Shown piece after piece: positions 24,166 to 31,051 of a DNA stretch of 34,766 nucleotides. The number at the start of each line of letters is the position of its first letter. Positions within the stretch are counted from its first letter, which is position 1. The translations under genes and the position numbers were made by a program. Under the pieces are notes generated by a model. That model did no database searches. It was not told where the DNA came from and saw only the letters and a program-made list of their open reading frames with translations. The DNA is taken from the NCBI GenBank assembly GCA_015657635.1, contig JACDQM010000161.1, positions 1 through 34,766 of the forward strand, read 5' to 3'. The stretch comes from Roseateles sp. Its GTDB lineage: Bacteria; Pseudomonadota; Gammaproteobacteria; Burkholderiales; Burkholderiaceae_C.

Positions 24166-24684
24166 TCAGCCCGCTGCCGGGCACAGCTGGCAGTGCTGCG
24201 ACTCCAGCAGCCACGCGTGCTTGGCCTCTTGGGGCTGCCAGCTGCCGCGCTCGACCTGCTCGGCCGCCAGGCCCATGTCCTGGCTGTGCACGATGCCCAG
24301 GCCGAGGTCGCAAACCAGGAACAGCCGTCCCAGCTCGTCCAGCCAGCAGGATTGAAGCTGCGCTTCGCGGCCTGTGTGACTGAGCACGCGCCCATCGGGC
24401 TGCAGGCGCCAGACCCAGGGCGCTGCTTCCAGCTGCACATAGACGCGCTGCGGTCCGTTCTGGAAGAACCAGGCGCCGCGTTCATCGGCCTCGTAGTTGC
24501 GGGCGATGAACTCGATCAGCTTCTCGTGCTGGATGCGGCTGCCCTTGACCTGCGGGAAGGGGCCGGCCGCCTGGATGCGATCGTCGCGCATATACCAGTC
24601 GCCGCGCGCGTCCAGCGCGAGCCAGCCATAGCAGTGCGGCACATTGGGCCACTTTTTCAGTGCGGCTTCGACGATGGCATCCAT
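24166..24684 (-). CDS. Conserved hypothetical protein of a Burkholderiales DUF family
   Basis: The 172-residue protein starts MDAIVEAALKKWPNVPHCYG, then WLALDARGDWYMRDDRIQAA, and contains ARNYEADERGAWFFQNGPQR then VYVQLEAAPWVWRL. I recognise this as a conserved betaproteobacterial family of unknown function (DUF29xx series; exact number not recalled). The many tryptophans and the FQNGPQRVYV block are typical. It is soluble, with no signal peptide; the C-terminus contains two cysteines (CQLC). It is the last gene of a seven-gene minus-strand run, 10 bases after the YheT-like hydrolase. Confidence 0.82.
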   Translation of the reverse strand: MDAIVEAALKKWPNVPHCYGWLALDARGDWYMRDDRIQAAGPFPQVKGSRIQHEKLIEFIARNYEADERGAWFFQNGPQRVYVQLEAAPWVWRLQPDGRVLSHTGREAQLQSCWLDELGRLFLVCDLGLGIVHSQDMGLAAEQVERGSWQPQEAKHAWLLESQHCQLCPAAG

Positions 24685-24694
24685 GGGCGGCAGT

Positions 24695-25669
24695 CTACAG
24701 AGCCTGGGCCAGCCAGTCGCAGACGCGCTCGGGCATGGTCAGCACATGGCCGGGCGGGCCGCCGGCCGGGAAGCCCACATGGCCGCCGTGGCGCGGTTGC
24801 CAGAGCTGCACATGCGTGCCTGCGTCCTCCGCCCGCGGCAAGCTGCATGCGGGCACGAAGGGATCGTTGCGTGCATTCAGCAGCAGGGCCGGGATGCGGA
24901 TGCGGCGCAGCTGCGGCTTGGCTGAGGCGCGCGCCCAGTAGTCCTCGGTGTTGCGAAAGCCGTGCAGCGGCGCGGTGAACAGGTTGTCGAACTCGTACAG
25001 ATTGCGCGCCTGCTTCAGCTGCTCGCCGTTGAACAGGCCGGGGTGCTGCTGCAGCTTCTTCAGCGCCTTGGGCACCATGGTGCGCAGGAACATGCGTGTG
25101 TAGACCAGGCGATTGAAGCCGCGGCCGATGGCATGGCCAGAAGCCGCCAGATCCACCGGCGAGCAGATCGCGGCCACCGCGCGTGCGGTGGTACCGGCGC
25201 TGTCGCCCGCTTCCTGGGCCCAGCGCAGCAGCGCATTGCCGCCCAGCGAGACGCCGGCTGCGAGCACGGAGCCTGCATGGGCCGCCTTGAAGCGCGCCAG
25301 CATCCAGCCGATCTCCTCGAAGTCGCCCGAGTGGTAGGCGCGCGGGGCCAGGTTCAGCTCGCCCGAGCAGCCGCGGAAATGAGGCAAGGCAAAGGCCCAG
25401 CCGCGCGCTGCGGCGACGCTGGCAAAGGCCTGCGCGTACTGGCTCTGCGACGAACCCTCCAGGCCGTGGAACAGCACCAGCAGCGGCTGGCCGGCCTGGC
25501 TCGGCTGCTGAGTCTGCAGCCGGTCGACATCGATGAAATCACCGTCCGGCGTGGTCCAGCGCTCGCGCTTGAACTGCGGAGCCCGGCCGTGGTGGCGGCG
25601 CGCATAGAGCGCCGGCCAGATGGTCTGGGCCTGGCCGCCTGGCAGCCAGGCGGGGGCCCGGTAGTCCAT
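24695..25669 (-). CDS. YheT-family alpha/beta hydrolase
   Basis: The 324-residue protein matches the YheT/ABHD1-3 hydrolases: FHGLEGSSQSQYAQA near the oxyanion region, PHFRGCSGELNLAPRAYHSG, nucleophile S141 in AAGVSLGGNALLRW, D268 in LLNARNDPFVP and H296 in RHGGHVGFP. The catalytic triad is complete. Physiological substrate is unknown for the bacterial proteins; esterase activity is likely. Its ATG (25669) shares one base with the stop of the gene upstream (TGATG), indicating translational coupling. Length fits E. coli YheT (about 340). Confidence 0.95.
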   Translation of the reverse strand: MDYRAPAWLPGGQAQTIWPALYARRHHGRAPQFKRERWTTPDGDFIDVDRLQTQQPSQAGQPLLVLFHGLEGSSQSQYAQAFASVAAARGWAFALPHFRGCSGELNLAPRAYHSGDFEEIGWMLARFKAAHAGSVLAAGVSLGGNALLRWAQEAGDSAGTTARAVAAICSPVDLAASGHAIGRGFNRLVYTRMFLRTMVPKALKKLQQHPGLFNGEQLKQARNLYEFDNLFTAPLHGFRNTEDYWARASAKPQLRRIRIPALLLNARNDPFVPACSLPRAEDAGTHVQLWQPRHGGHVGFPAGGPPGHVLTMPERVCDWLAQAL

Positions 25670-26124
25670 CAGTGCAAGGTGGCTGGCTCGTCCGCCACTT
25701 CCTGGATGTCGTGGCCGGTGCCGGGGCTGGCGTGGTGCAGCACCATGCGCCAGCCAAAGGCGGTCTTCAGGTAGACATTGGTGGCGATCACCCAGGCGCT
25801 TTGCAGCTGGCCCTGGGCGTTGCTCACCTGCACCCGCTCCAGCACCTGGTGGATGGCCGTGTCGCCGCTGTGCAGGCGCCTCACGCGCTCGGGATGCACG
25901 GCGATGGCGCCCTGGGTGAACACCGCCTCGAAGGCGGTGCGGATGGCGCTGAAGCCAACCACGCGCGGCCCGCCGGGATGGACGCAGGAGATCTCTTCCT
26001 CGTCGGCCCAGACTTCCATCAGCCGCTCCAGGTCAGCGTTCTGCAGGGCCTCGTAGAACTGGGCCTCGGTGTCTTCGGGCGAGGCCAGCAGCGCGGCCGC
26101 AGCCTGGGCTTTGATGCTGGGCAT
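25669..26124 (-). CDS. SnoaL/NTF2-like fold protein
   Basis: The 151-residue protein MPSIKAQAAAALLASPEDTE contains AQFYEALQNADLERLMEVWA then DEEEISCVHPGGPRVVGFSA, the pattern of the DUF4440/SnoaL NTF2-like cone fold. It continues with GWRMVLHHASPGT at the end. Such proteins act as small ligand-binding or enzymatic domains; no activity can be assigned. ATG 26124 is chosen because it overlaps the stop of the zinc-finger gene by one base (TGATG), and its own stop overlaps the YheT start in the same way. The longer frame to 26241 runs only through the upstream gene. Confidence 0.9.
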   Translation of the reverse strand: MPSIKAQAAAALLASPEDTEAQFYEALQNADLERLMEVWADEEEISCVHPGGPRVVGFSAIRTAFEAVFTQGAIAVHPERVRRLHSGDTAIHQVLERVQVSNAQGQLQSAWVIATNVYLKTAFGWRMVLHHASPGTGHDIQEVADEPATLH

Positions 26125-26336
26125 CAGTGGTGCGCGTGCAGGACTTCGCCAGCCTTGAGCTGGTAGACGGTGCCGCAATAGGGGCACTTGCCGCCACCCT
26201 CGTGCGTGATGTCGATGAAGACCTTGGGATGGTTGCTCCACAGCGCCATCTTCGGGTTGGGACAGGCGACGACGCCCGGGCCTTGCACGTCCTGGGCCGT
26301 CACCTCGACGACCGACTTGTTGGCTTCGCTACTCAT
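26124..26336 (-). CDS. Zinc-finger (CHCC-type) protein
   Basis: The 70-residue protein carries a CHCC zinc ribbon, VACPNPKMALWSNHPKVFID then GGGKCPYCGTVYQL, with C, H and the CPYC pair as ligands. It is related to the bacterial homologues of mitochondrial complex I subunit NDUFS6 (zf-CHCC). Function is not settled. It follows ilvE by 21 bases, as in other Burkholderiales genomes known to me, and is coupled by TGATG to the SnoaL-like gene. Confidence 0.93.
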   Translation of the reverse strand: MSSEANKSVVEVTAQDVQGPGVVACPNPKMALWSNHPKVFIDITHEGGGKCPYCGTVYQLKAGEVLHAHH

Positions 26337-26357
26337 GACAGATGTCCTCTGTGGATT

Positions 26358-27281
26358 TCAGACCAGGCTCAGCCAGCTGGCGTACTTGGGGTTGCGACCG
26401 TTGACGATGTCGAAGAAGGCAGTCTGGATCTTCTCGGTGATCGGGCCGCGGCTGCCCGCGCCCAGCTCGATGCGGTCCAGCTCACGGATCGGCGTCACTT
26501 CGGCGGCGGTGCCGGTGAAGAAGGCCTCATCGCAGATGTAGACCTCGTCGCGGGTGATGCGCTTTTCCACCAGCTTCAGGCCCAGGTCCTGGCAGATGTG
26601 GAAGATGGTGTTGCGGGTGATGCCGTTGAGCGCACCGGCCGACAGATCGGGCGTGTAGACGACGCCGTTCTTGATGACGAACAGATTTTCGCCCGCGCCT
26701 TCGGAGACGAAGCCCGAGGCGTCCAGCAGCAGCGCCTCGTCGTAGCCGTCGTCCAGCGCTTCCATATTGGCCAGGATCGAGTTGGTGTAGTTGCTCACCG
26801 CCTTGGCCTGCGTCATCGTGATGTTGACGTGGTGGCGGGTGTAGCTGCTGGTCTTGACGCGGATGCCGCGCTTCAGGCCCTCCTCGCCCAGGTAGGCGCC
26901 CCAGGACCAGGCGGCCACCATCAGGTGGATGGTGTTGCCCTTGGGGCTGACGCCCAGCTTCTCGGAGCCGATCCAGGTCAGCGGGCGCAGATAGCAGCTC
27001 TCCAGCTTGTTCTCGCGCACCACGGCCTTCTGTGCCTCTTCCACCTGCTCGATCGAGAAGGGGATCTTCATGCGCAGGATCTTGGCGCTGTTGAACAGGC
27101 GCTCGGTGTGCTCATGCAGGCGGAAGATCGCCGTGCCCTTGTCGGTCTTGTAGGCCCGCACGCCCTCGAAGGCGCCGCAGCCGTAGTGCAGGGTGTGGCT
27201 CAGCACATGGATCTTGGCGTCGCGCCAGTCGACCATCTGACCATCCATCCAGATCTTGCCGTCGCGGTCGTCCATGGACAT
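26358..27281 (-). CDS. ilvE: Branched-chain amino acid aminotransferase
   Basis: IlvE is the PLP enzyme that swaps amino groups between glutamate and the 2-oxo acids of leucine, isoleucine and valine. The 307-residue protein has IHVLSHTLHYGCGAFEGVRA, YLRPLTWIGSEKLGVSP, the PLP lysine at about K160 in TMTQAKAVSNYTNSI, LLLDASGFVSEGAGENLFVI and DEAFFTGTAAEVTPI. ATG 27281 (MSMDDRD) is chosen because GGAG lies 7 bases before it; an in-frame TTG at 27287 and an ATG at 27275 are alternatives. It sits 38 bases after the small membrane protein gene. Family and function are secure. Confidence 0.97.
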   Translation of the reverse strand: MSMDDRDGKIWMDGQMVDWRDAKIHVLSHTLHYGCGAFEGVRAYKTDKGTAIFRLHEHTERLFNSAKILRMKIPFSIEQVEEAQKAVVRENKLESCYLRPLTWIGSEKLGVSPKGNTIHLMVAAWSWGAYLGEEGLKRGIRVKTSSYTRHHVNITMTQAKAVSNYTNSILANMEALDDGYDEALLLDASGFVSEGAGENLFVIKNGVVYTPDLSAGALNGITRNTIFHICQDLGLKLVEKRITRDEVYICDEAFFTGTAAEVTPIRELDRIELGAGSRGPITEKIQTAFFDIVNGRNPKYASWLSLV

Positions 27282-27319
27282 GAGCAAACTCCTATCGCTG
27301 CAGAGGTGAAACGGCGATT

Positions 27320-27736
27320 TTATGCGTGGCTGTCCGGTGCCGGGCTGAGCGCCGCCGCGGCATCTTCAGGGCGGATCAGTTGCCAGCGCGCCAGCCGGCC
27401 TTGCTCCAGCACCAGCTCCAAGCGTACGCCGCCGGCATCGGTCCAGCCCCAGGTCTCGGGTTCGGCCGCCAGCTTGTTGCCCAGGCTGCGGGTCAGCGGC
27501 AGCACTTCCAGCAGGCGCATGCCTGCGCGCAGCTTGGCATTCAGCATCACCGCGCTGTCGATGTGGCCGACCGGCGCGCTCTGCGTCATGCGCATCACCC
27601 GCATCAGCCGCGTGAACTGCATCAGCAGCAAGAAAATGATGCCCGACAGCGCCAGCACCACACCCTGCCAGCCGAAGAACACCCCGCCCAGAATCAGCGC
27701 TGCCAAGGCCAGCGCTCCGCCTATCCATTGGTTCAT
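27320..27736 (-). CDS. Small membrane protein of unknown function
   Basis: The 138-residue protein has two closely spaced N-terminal hydrophobic segments (WIGGALALAALILGGVFFGW and VVLALSGIIFLLLMQFTRL), then a soluble tail (RVMRMTQSAPVGHIDSAVML, NAKLRAGMRLLEVLPLTRSL). I recognise the APVGHIDSAVMLNAKL block from Burkholderiales homologues that are sometimes labelled as a glycerate kinase, which the sequence does not support. ATG 27736 overlaps the stop of the upstream gene (ATGA). Inner-membrane location is likely; role unknown. Confidence 0.85.
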   Translation of the reverse strand: MNQWIGGALALAALILGGVFFGWQGVVLALSGIIFLLLMQFTRLMRVMRMTQSAPVGHIDSAVMLNAKLRAGMRLLEVLPLTRSLGNKLAAEPETWGWTDAGGVRLELVLEQGRLARWQLIRPEDAAAALSPAPDSHA

Positions 27737-28131
27737 GGGACGAGATCGTAATCGGGGCCGGGATCGGCGGCGCCGTCGTCCTGCCGGTCCCAGCCGTAGG
27801 CGCGCTCGACGCGGGCCACGCGCAGCTCGTAATGGCTGTACCACTGGGCGCGGCCCCGGTCGCGGGTGGCGGCATGCTCCAGCTGGCCGCGCCAGGCGGC
27901 GATGTCTTCCATGCTGCGCCAGTAGGACACGGTGATGCCCAGCCCGCCCGCTTCGCGCGCGCTCTCAGCGCCCAGATAGCCGGGCTGCTGGGCGGCCAGC
28001 GCGGCCATCTGCGCCGCCGCCGCGGCATAGCCGGCCGCATCTTCAGGCGTACGCTGGCTGGTGAAGATCACGGCGTAATAGGGCGCCTCGGGCCGGGCGG
28101 TGAATCCTGCAGGCATTTTTTTCGAAGACAT
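27733..28131 (-). CDS. Antibiotic biosynthesis monooxygenase (ABM) domain protein
   Basis: The 132-residue protein contains YYAVIFTSQRTPEDAAGYAA, AQQPGYLGAESAREAGGLGI and TVSYWRSMEDIAAWRGQLEH, then ARVERAYGW. This is the ABM ferredoxin-like fold, where G-Y-L and the SYW...W pattern are usual. Such proteins are cofactor-free oxygenases, heme-degrading enzymes or ligand binders; here the role is not evident. It heads the minus-strand run ending at 24166 and overlaps the next gene by four bases. The start is divergent from the solute-binding gene at 28236 with a 104-base gap. Confidence 0.9.
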   Translation of the reverse strand: MSSKKMPAGFTARPEAPYYAVIFTSQRTPEDAAGYAAAAAQMAALAAQQPGYLGAESAREAGGLGITVSYWRSMEDIAAWRGQLEHAATRDRGRAQWYSHYELRVARVERAYGWDRQDDGAADPGPDYDLVP

Positions 28132-28235
28132 GGCAATCGCTTATTCTTGAAGACTCGGGGCACGGCATGGTCAGCTTGGCTGGGCACGGTCTCGGGCACA
28201 TAGCGGCAGCGCCAACGCTGCCCGGGGAACAAGCG

Positions 28236-29045
28236 ATGGCTGTCGGATTCTCATGCAAGCTCAAACAGGCGGCGCTGGTGCTGGGCGCCGGCTTGCTGCT
28301 GGCATTGCCGGCTGCGGCGCAGCCCGCCAAGCCCGACTGTTCGCGCCCGCTGAGCCTGGCTTTGCATGAACATGGGCTGCTCTACTCGGCCGACACCTCC
28401 AGCGGCATTGACAAGGATGTCTCCGACGAGTTGATCCGGCGTAGCGGCTGCCGTGTGCATGTGTCGCTGATGCCGCGTGCGCGCATCTGGAAACTGATCG
28501 AATCCGGTGCGCTGGACTTCAGCCTGTCGGGCATCAGCAACGAACAGCGCGAGGGTTTTGCCGCTTTCGCCTGGTATTTCAGCAACAAGTACTACCTGCT
28601 GGTGCGGCGCGATGCCAAGGTGGCGCGCATCGAGGACTTCGAGCGCAACAAGGCCTTGCAGCTGGGCGTGATCCGCAGCTTTCGCTACAGCGAGAGCGCC
28701 AACCGACTGGTCGACACCCTGGCCGCCGAGCAACGCCTGACCCTGTCCGCCGGGCTGCCGCCCCTGTTCAATGCGCTGGCCAAGGGTCATATCCAGGCCA
28801 TGATCATCGAGCCCTTCGACTACCCGACGCTGGAGTCGGACAGCATCCGCGAGATCAGCCAGATCCTGGAGTTCGGCGATGCGCCGGTGCCGCACGGACT
28901 GATCATGTCCAAGGCCAGCCTGTCGAGCACCGAGCAGGGGCGCTGGCGCGCCCTGATCGACGAGATGCGGCGTGACGGCACCATGCTGCAGATCTTCCAG
29001 AAGTACTTCAAGCCCGAACTGGCTCGGGCCATGGTCAACTTCTGA
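28236..29045 (+). CDS. Periplasmic solute-binding family 3-like protein
   Basis: The 269-residue protein has a Sec signal (MAVGFSCKLKQAALVLGAGL, LLALPAAAQ, probable cleavage before QPAKPD) and a family-3 binding fold: IDKDVSDELIRRSGCRVHVS, LMPRARIWKLIESGALDFSL, GISNEQREGFAAFAWYFSNK and LQLGVIRSFRYSESANRLVD. No ABC permease or ATPase is near. It precedes a CHASE-GGDEF cyclase by 22 bases and is likely co-transcribed with it. This resembles periplasmic binding proteins (such as NspS with MbaA in Vibrio) that signal to a membrane cyclase instead of feeding a transporter. ATG 28236 is chosen because the signal peptide begins there. Ligand unknown. Confidence 0.9.
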   Translation: MAVGFSCKLKQAALVLGAGLLLALPAAAQPAKPDCSRPLSLALHEHGLLYSADTSSGIDKDVSDELIRRSGCRVHVSLMPRARIWKLIESGALDFSLSGISNEQREGFAAFAWYFSNKYYLLVRRDAKVARIEDFERNKALQLGVIRSFRYSESANRLVDTLAAEQRLTLSAGLPPLFNALAKGHIQAMIIEPFDYPTLESDSIREISQILEFGDAPVPHGLIMSKASLSSTEQGRWRALIDEMRRDGTMLQIFQKYFKPELARAMVNF

Positions 29046-29067
29046 CCCACCCATCCAGAGCAAGCGC

Positions 29068-31023
29068 ATGGCTGCCAAGGACCTGCTGGCCAAATGCCTG
29101 TACTGGCGCGGGCTGCCCCTGCTGGTATTGGCGCTGGGCCTGGGGCTGACGCTGGCCAATTGGCTGCATGAGCGAGAGCTGGATCATCAGCATCTGCAAT
29201 CCAGCTTTGATGCCAGCCAGCGCGAGGCCAGCCTGCGCATCGAGCAGAGCATGGCGGCCTACGCCCACCTGCTGCAGGGCGTGCAGGGCTTTGTGCAGGC
29301 CGCGCCGCAGCAGGCCACGGCGCGTGCGCTGCAGCGCTACGTCGATGCGCTGCCGCTGGGCGCCGACTTCGCCGGCATCCAGGGCGTGATGCGGGTCGAA
29401 TGGCTGAGCCACGACCAGCGCGGCCGCGCCGGGCTCGCGCTGCGGCCGGACGGCCAGCGCAGCCACTATGCAGCGGTGACGCAGATCGAGCCGCTGGTGG
29501 CCAGCAGCAAGGGCAGCTTGGGGCTCGACCTGGCGGCCGATCCGCGCGCGCGGCGCGCGCTTGAACTGGCCAGGGATTCGGGCCGCATCGCGCTGTCCAC
29601 CCGCATCGACCTGGCTCAGCTGGGCCTGCCGTCCGCACCGGGTTTTCTGATGGCGCTGCCGCTGTATGAGGGCGAGCTGGTGCCGGCCTCGGTGCAGGCC
29701 CGCCGTGACGGCCTGCGCGGCTGGGTGGCCTTGCCGGTGCGCGTGCATGAGTTGATGTCCGGCCTGTACGGCGAGTTGCCGGCGGGGCTGGCGCTGAGCC
29801 TGCACGACGGGCAAAGCGAGGACGATGCCGATCTGCTCTACCGCGCTGGCAAAGTCAGTGAAGCGCTGCTGGCCGGGCAGGAATATCTGCTCAACGGTGG
29901 CCAGACCTGGACGCTGACCGTGCAGGCCGGACGCGAGTTCGCCGCGCTCAAGGGTGCCACCGGGGCCAACACCGTGCTGGCCACCGGCGCCGGTTTCGCA
30001 CTGCTGCTGGCGCTGCTGGCCTGGCTGCTGTCGACGGCGCGTGATCGCGCTCAGAAGCTGGCCGAGCGCATGACCGGCGCCCTGCGAGAAAGCGAGCAGC
30101 GCTGGGCCTTTGCGCTGGAAGGCGCCGGCGATGGCGTCTGGGACTGGCAGGTGCGCGGCAGCATGCTCAGCACCTCGGCGCGCTGGAAATCCATCATGGG
30201 CCTGAAGCCCGGACAGGGCGAGCCGAATATGTCGCAGATGCTGGCCTGCACCCATGCCGACGACATGCCGCGCCTTCACAGCGAGATCCAGCGCTGCCTG
30301 GACGGCAGCGCCACCCAGCTGGTCAGCGAGTACCGCGTGGCCGATGGCGCGGGCGGCTGGCGCTGGGTGCTGGCGCGCGGCACGGTGATCGAGCGCGATG
30401 CCAAGGGCCTGCCGCTGCGCATGATCGGCACGCTGTCCGACATCAGCGTGCGGCGCGAGTCCGAGGAGCGCGTGCGCTTCATGGCCCTGCACGACCCGCT
30501 GACCGAGCTGGCCAACCGCGCGCATTTCGACGAGCGCCTGCACTTCGCGCTGGCCAATGCGCGCCGCTACAACGAGAGCATCGGCCTGATCCTGCTGGAC
30601 CTGGACCGCTTCAAACCCGTCAACGACCAGCATGGCCATGCAGTGGGCGACCAGCTGCTGCAGGCGGTGGCGCGGCGCATCCGCAATTCGGTGCGCGAGA
30701 CCGACACCGTGGGCCGCATCGGCGGCGACGAGTTCGTGGTGTTGCTGACCGGCCCGGTGACGCGCGACTCGGCCCAGGTGGTGGCCGACAAGATCTTCAA
30801 CCAGGTGGCGATGCCGCTGGAGCTTGGCGGCCTGCAGCTGGAGATCACCTGCTCGCTGGGGCTGGCGCTCTACCCAGAGGATGGCGTCGACGAGCTGTCG
30901 CTGACCAAGGCCGCTGATGACGCGATGTACCGCAACAAGCGCACCGGACGCCAGCTGATGAGCGAGGCGCGCGCGGGCCAGGACCCGTCAGAGACGCGCC
31001 CCGGCGATCTGTCGGGCCGCTGA
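29068..31023 (+). CDS. Membrane CHASE-PAS-GGDEF diguanylate cyclase
   Basis: The 651-residue protein has TM1 at about 12-32, a periplasmic CHASE-type sensor (about 50-290, with GIQGVMRVEWLSHDQRGR), TM2 at about 302-323, a PAS fold (about 340-465) and a GGDEF domain (about 470-640). The GGDEF motif (RIGGDEFVVLL, 552-556) is intact and an inhibitory-site RETD (543-546) precedes it at the normal distance, so it should make cyclic-di-GMP and be product-inhibited. No EAL domain is present. It follows the solute-binding-like protein at 28236 by 22 bases, suggesting that protein reports ligand state to the CHASE domain. ATG 29068 is chosen because the TM and CHASE region start there. Confidence 0.95.
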   Translation: MAAKDLLAKCLYWRGLPLLVLALGLGLTLANWLHERELDHQHLQSSFDASQREASLRIEQSMAAYAHLLQGVQGFVQAAPQQATARALQRYVDALPLGADFAGIQGVMRVEWLSHDQRGRAGLALRPDGQRSHYAAVTQIEPLVASSKGSLGLDLAADPRARRALELARDSGRIALSTRIDLAQLGLPSAPGFLMALPLYEGELVPASVQARRDGLRGWVALPVRVHELMSGLYGELPAGLALSLHDGQSEDDADLLYRAGKVSEALLAGQEYLLNGGQTWTLTVQAGREFAALKGATGANTVLATGAGFALLLALLAWLLSTARDRAQKLAERMTGALRESEQRWAFALEGAGDGVWDWQVRGSMLSTSARWKSIMGLKPGQGEPNMSQMLACTHADDMPRLHSEIQRCLDGSATQLVSEYRVADGAGGWRWVLARGTVIERDAKGLPLRMIGTLSDISVRRESEERVRFMALHDPLTELANRAHFDERLHFALANARRYNESIGLILLDLDRFKPVNDQHGHAVGDQLLQAVARRIRNSVRETDTVGRIGGDEFVVLLTGPVTRDSAQVVADKIFNQVAMPLELGGLQLEITCSLGLALYPEDGVDELSLTKAADDAMYRNKRTGRQLMSEARAGQDPSETRPGDLSGR

Positions 31024-31044
31024 GGCCCATGAGGGCCTCAGCGG
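31017..31044. terminator. 12-bp hairpin between convergent genes
   Basis: CCGCTGAGGCCC (31017-31028) and GGGCCTCAGCGG (31033-31044) are perfect complements around an ATGA loop. The cyclase stop codon (31021-31023) is inside the left arm, and the next gene ends at 31052 on the other strand. There is no T-tract, so it is a terminator-like or protective hairpin rather than a textbook rho-independent terminator. Confidence 0.6.
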
Positions 31045-31051
31045 CTGAGCT

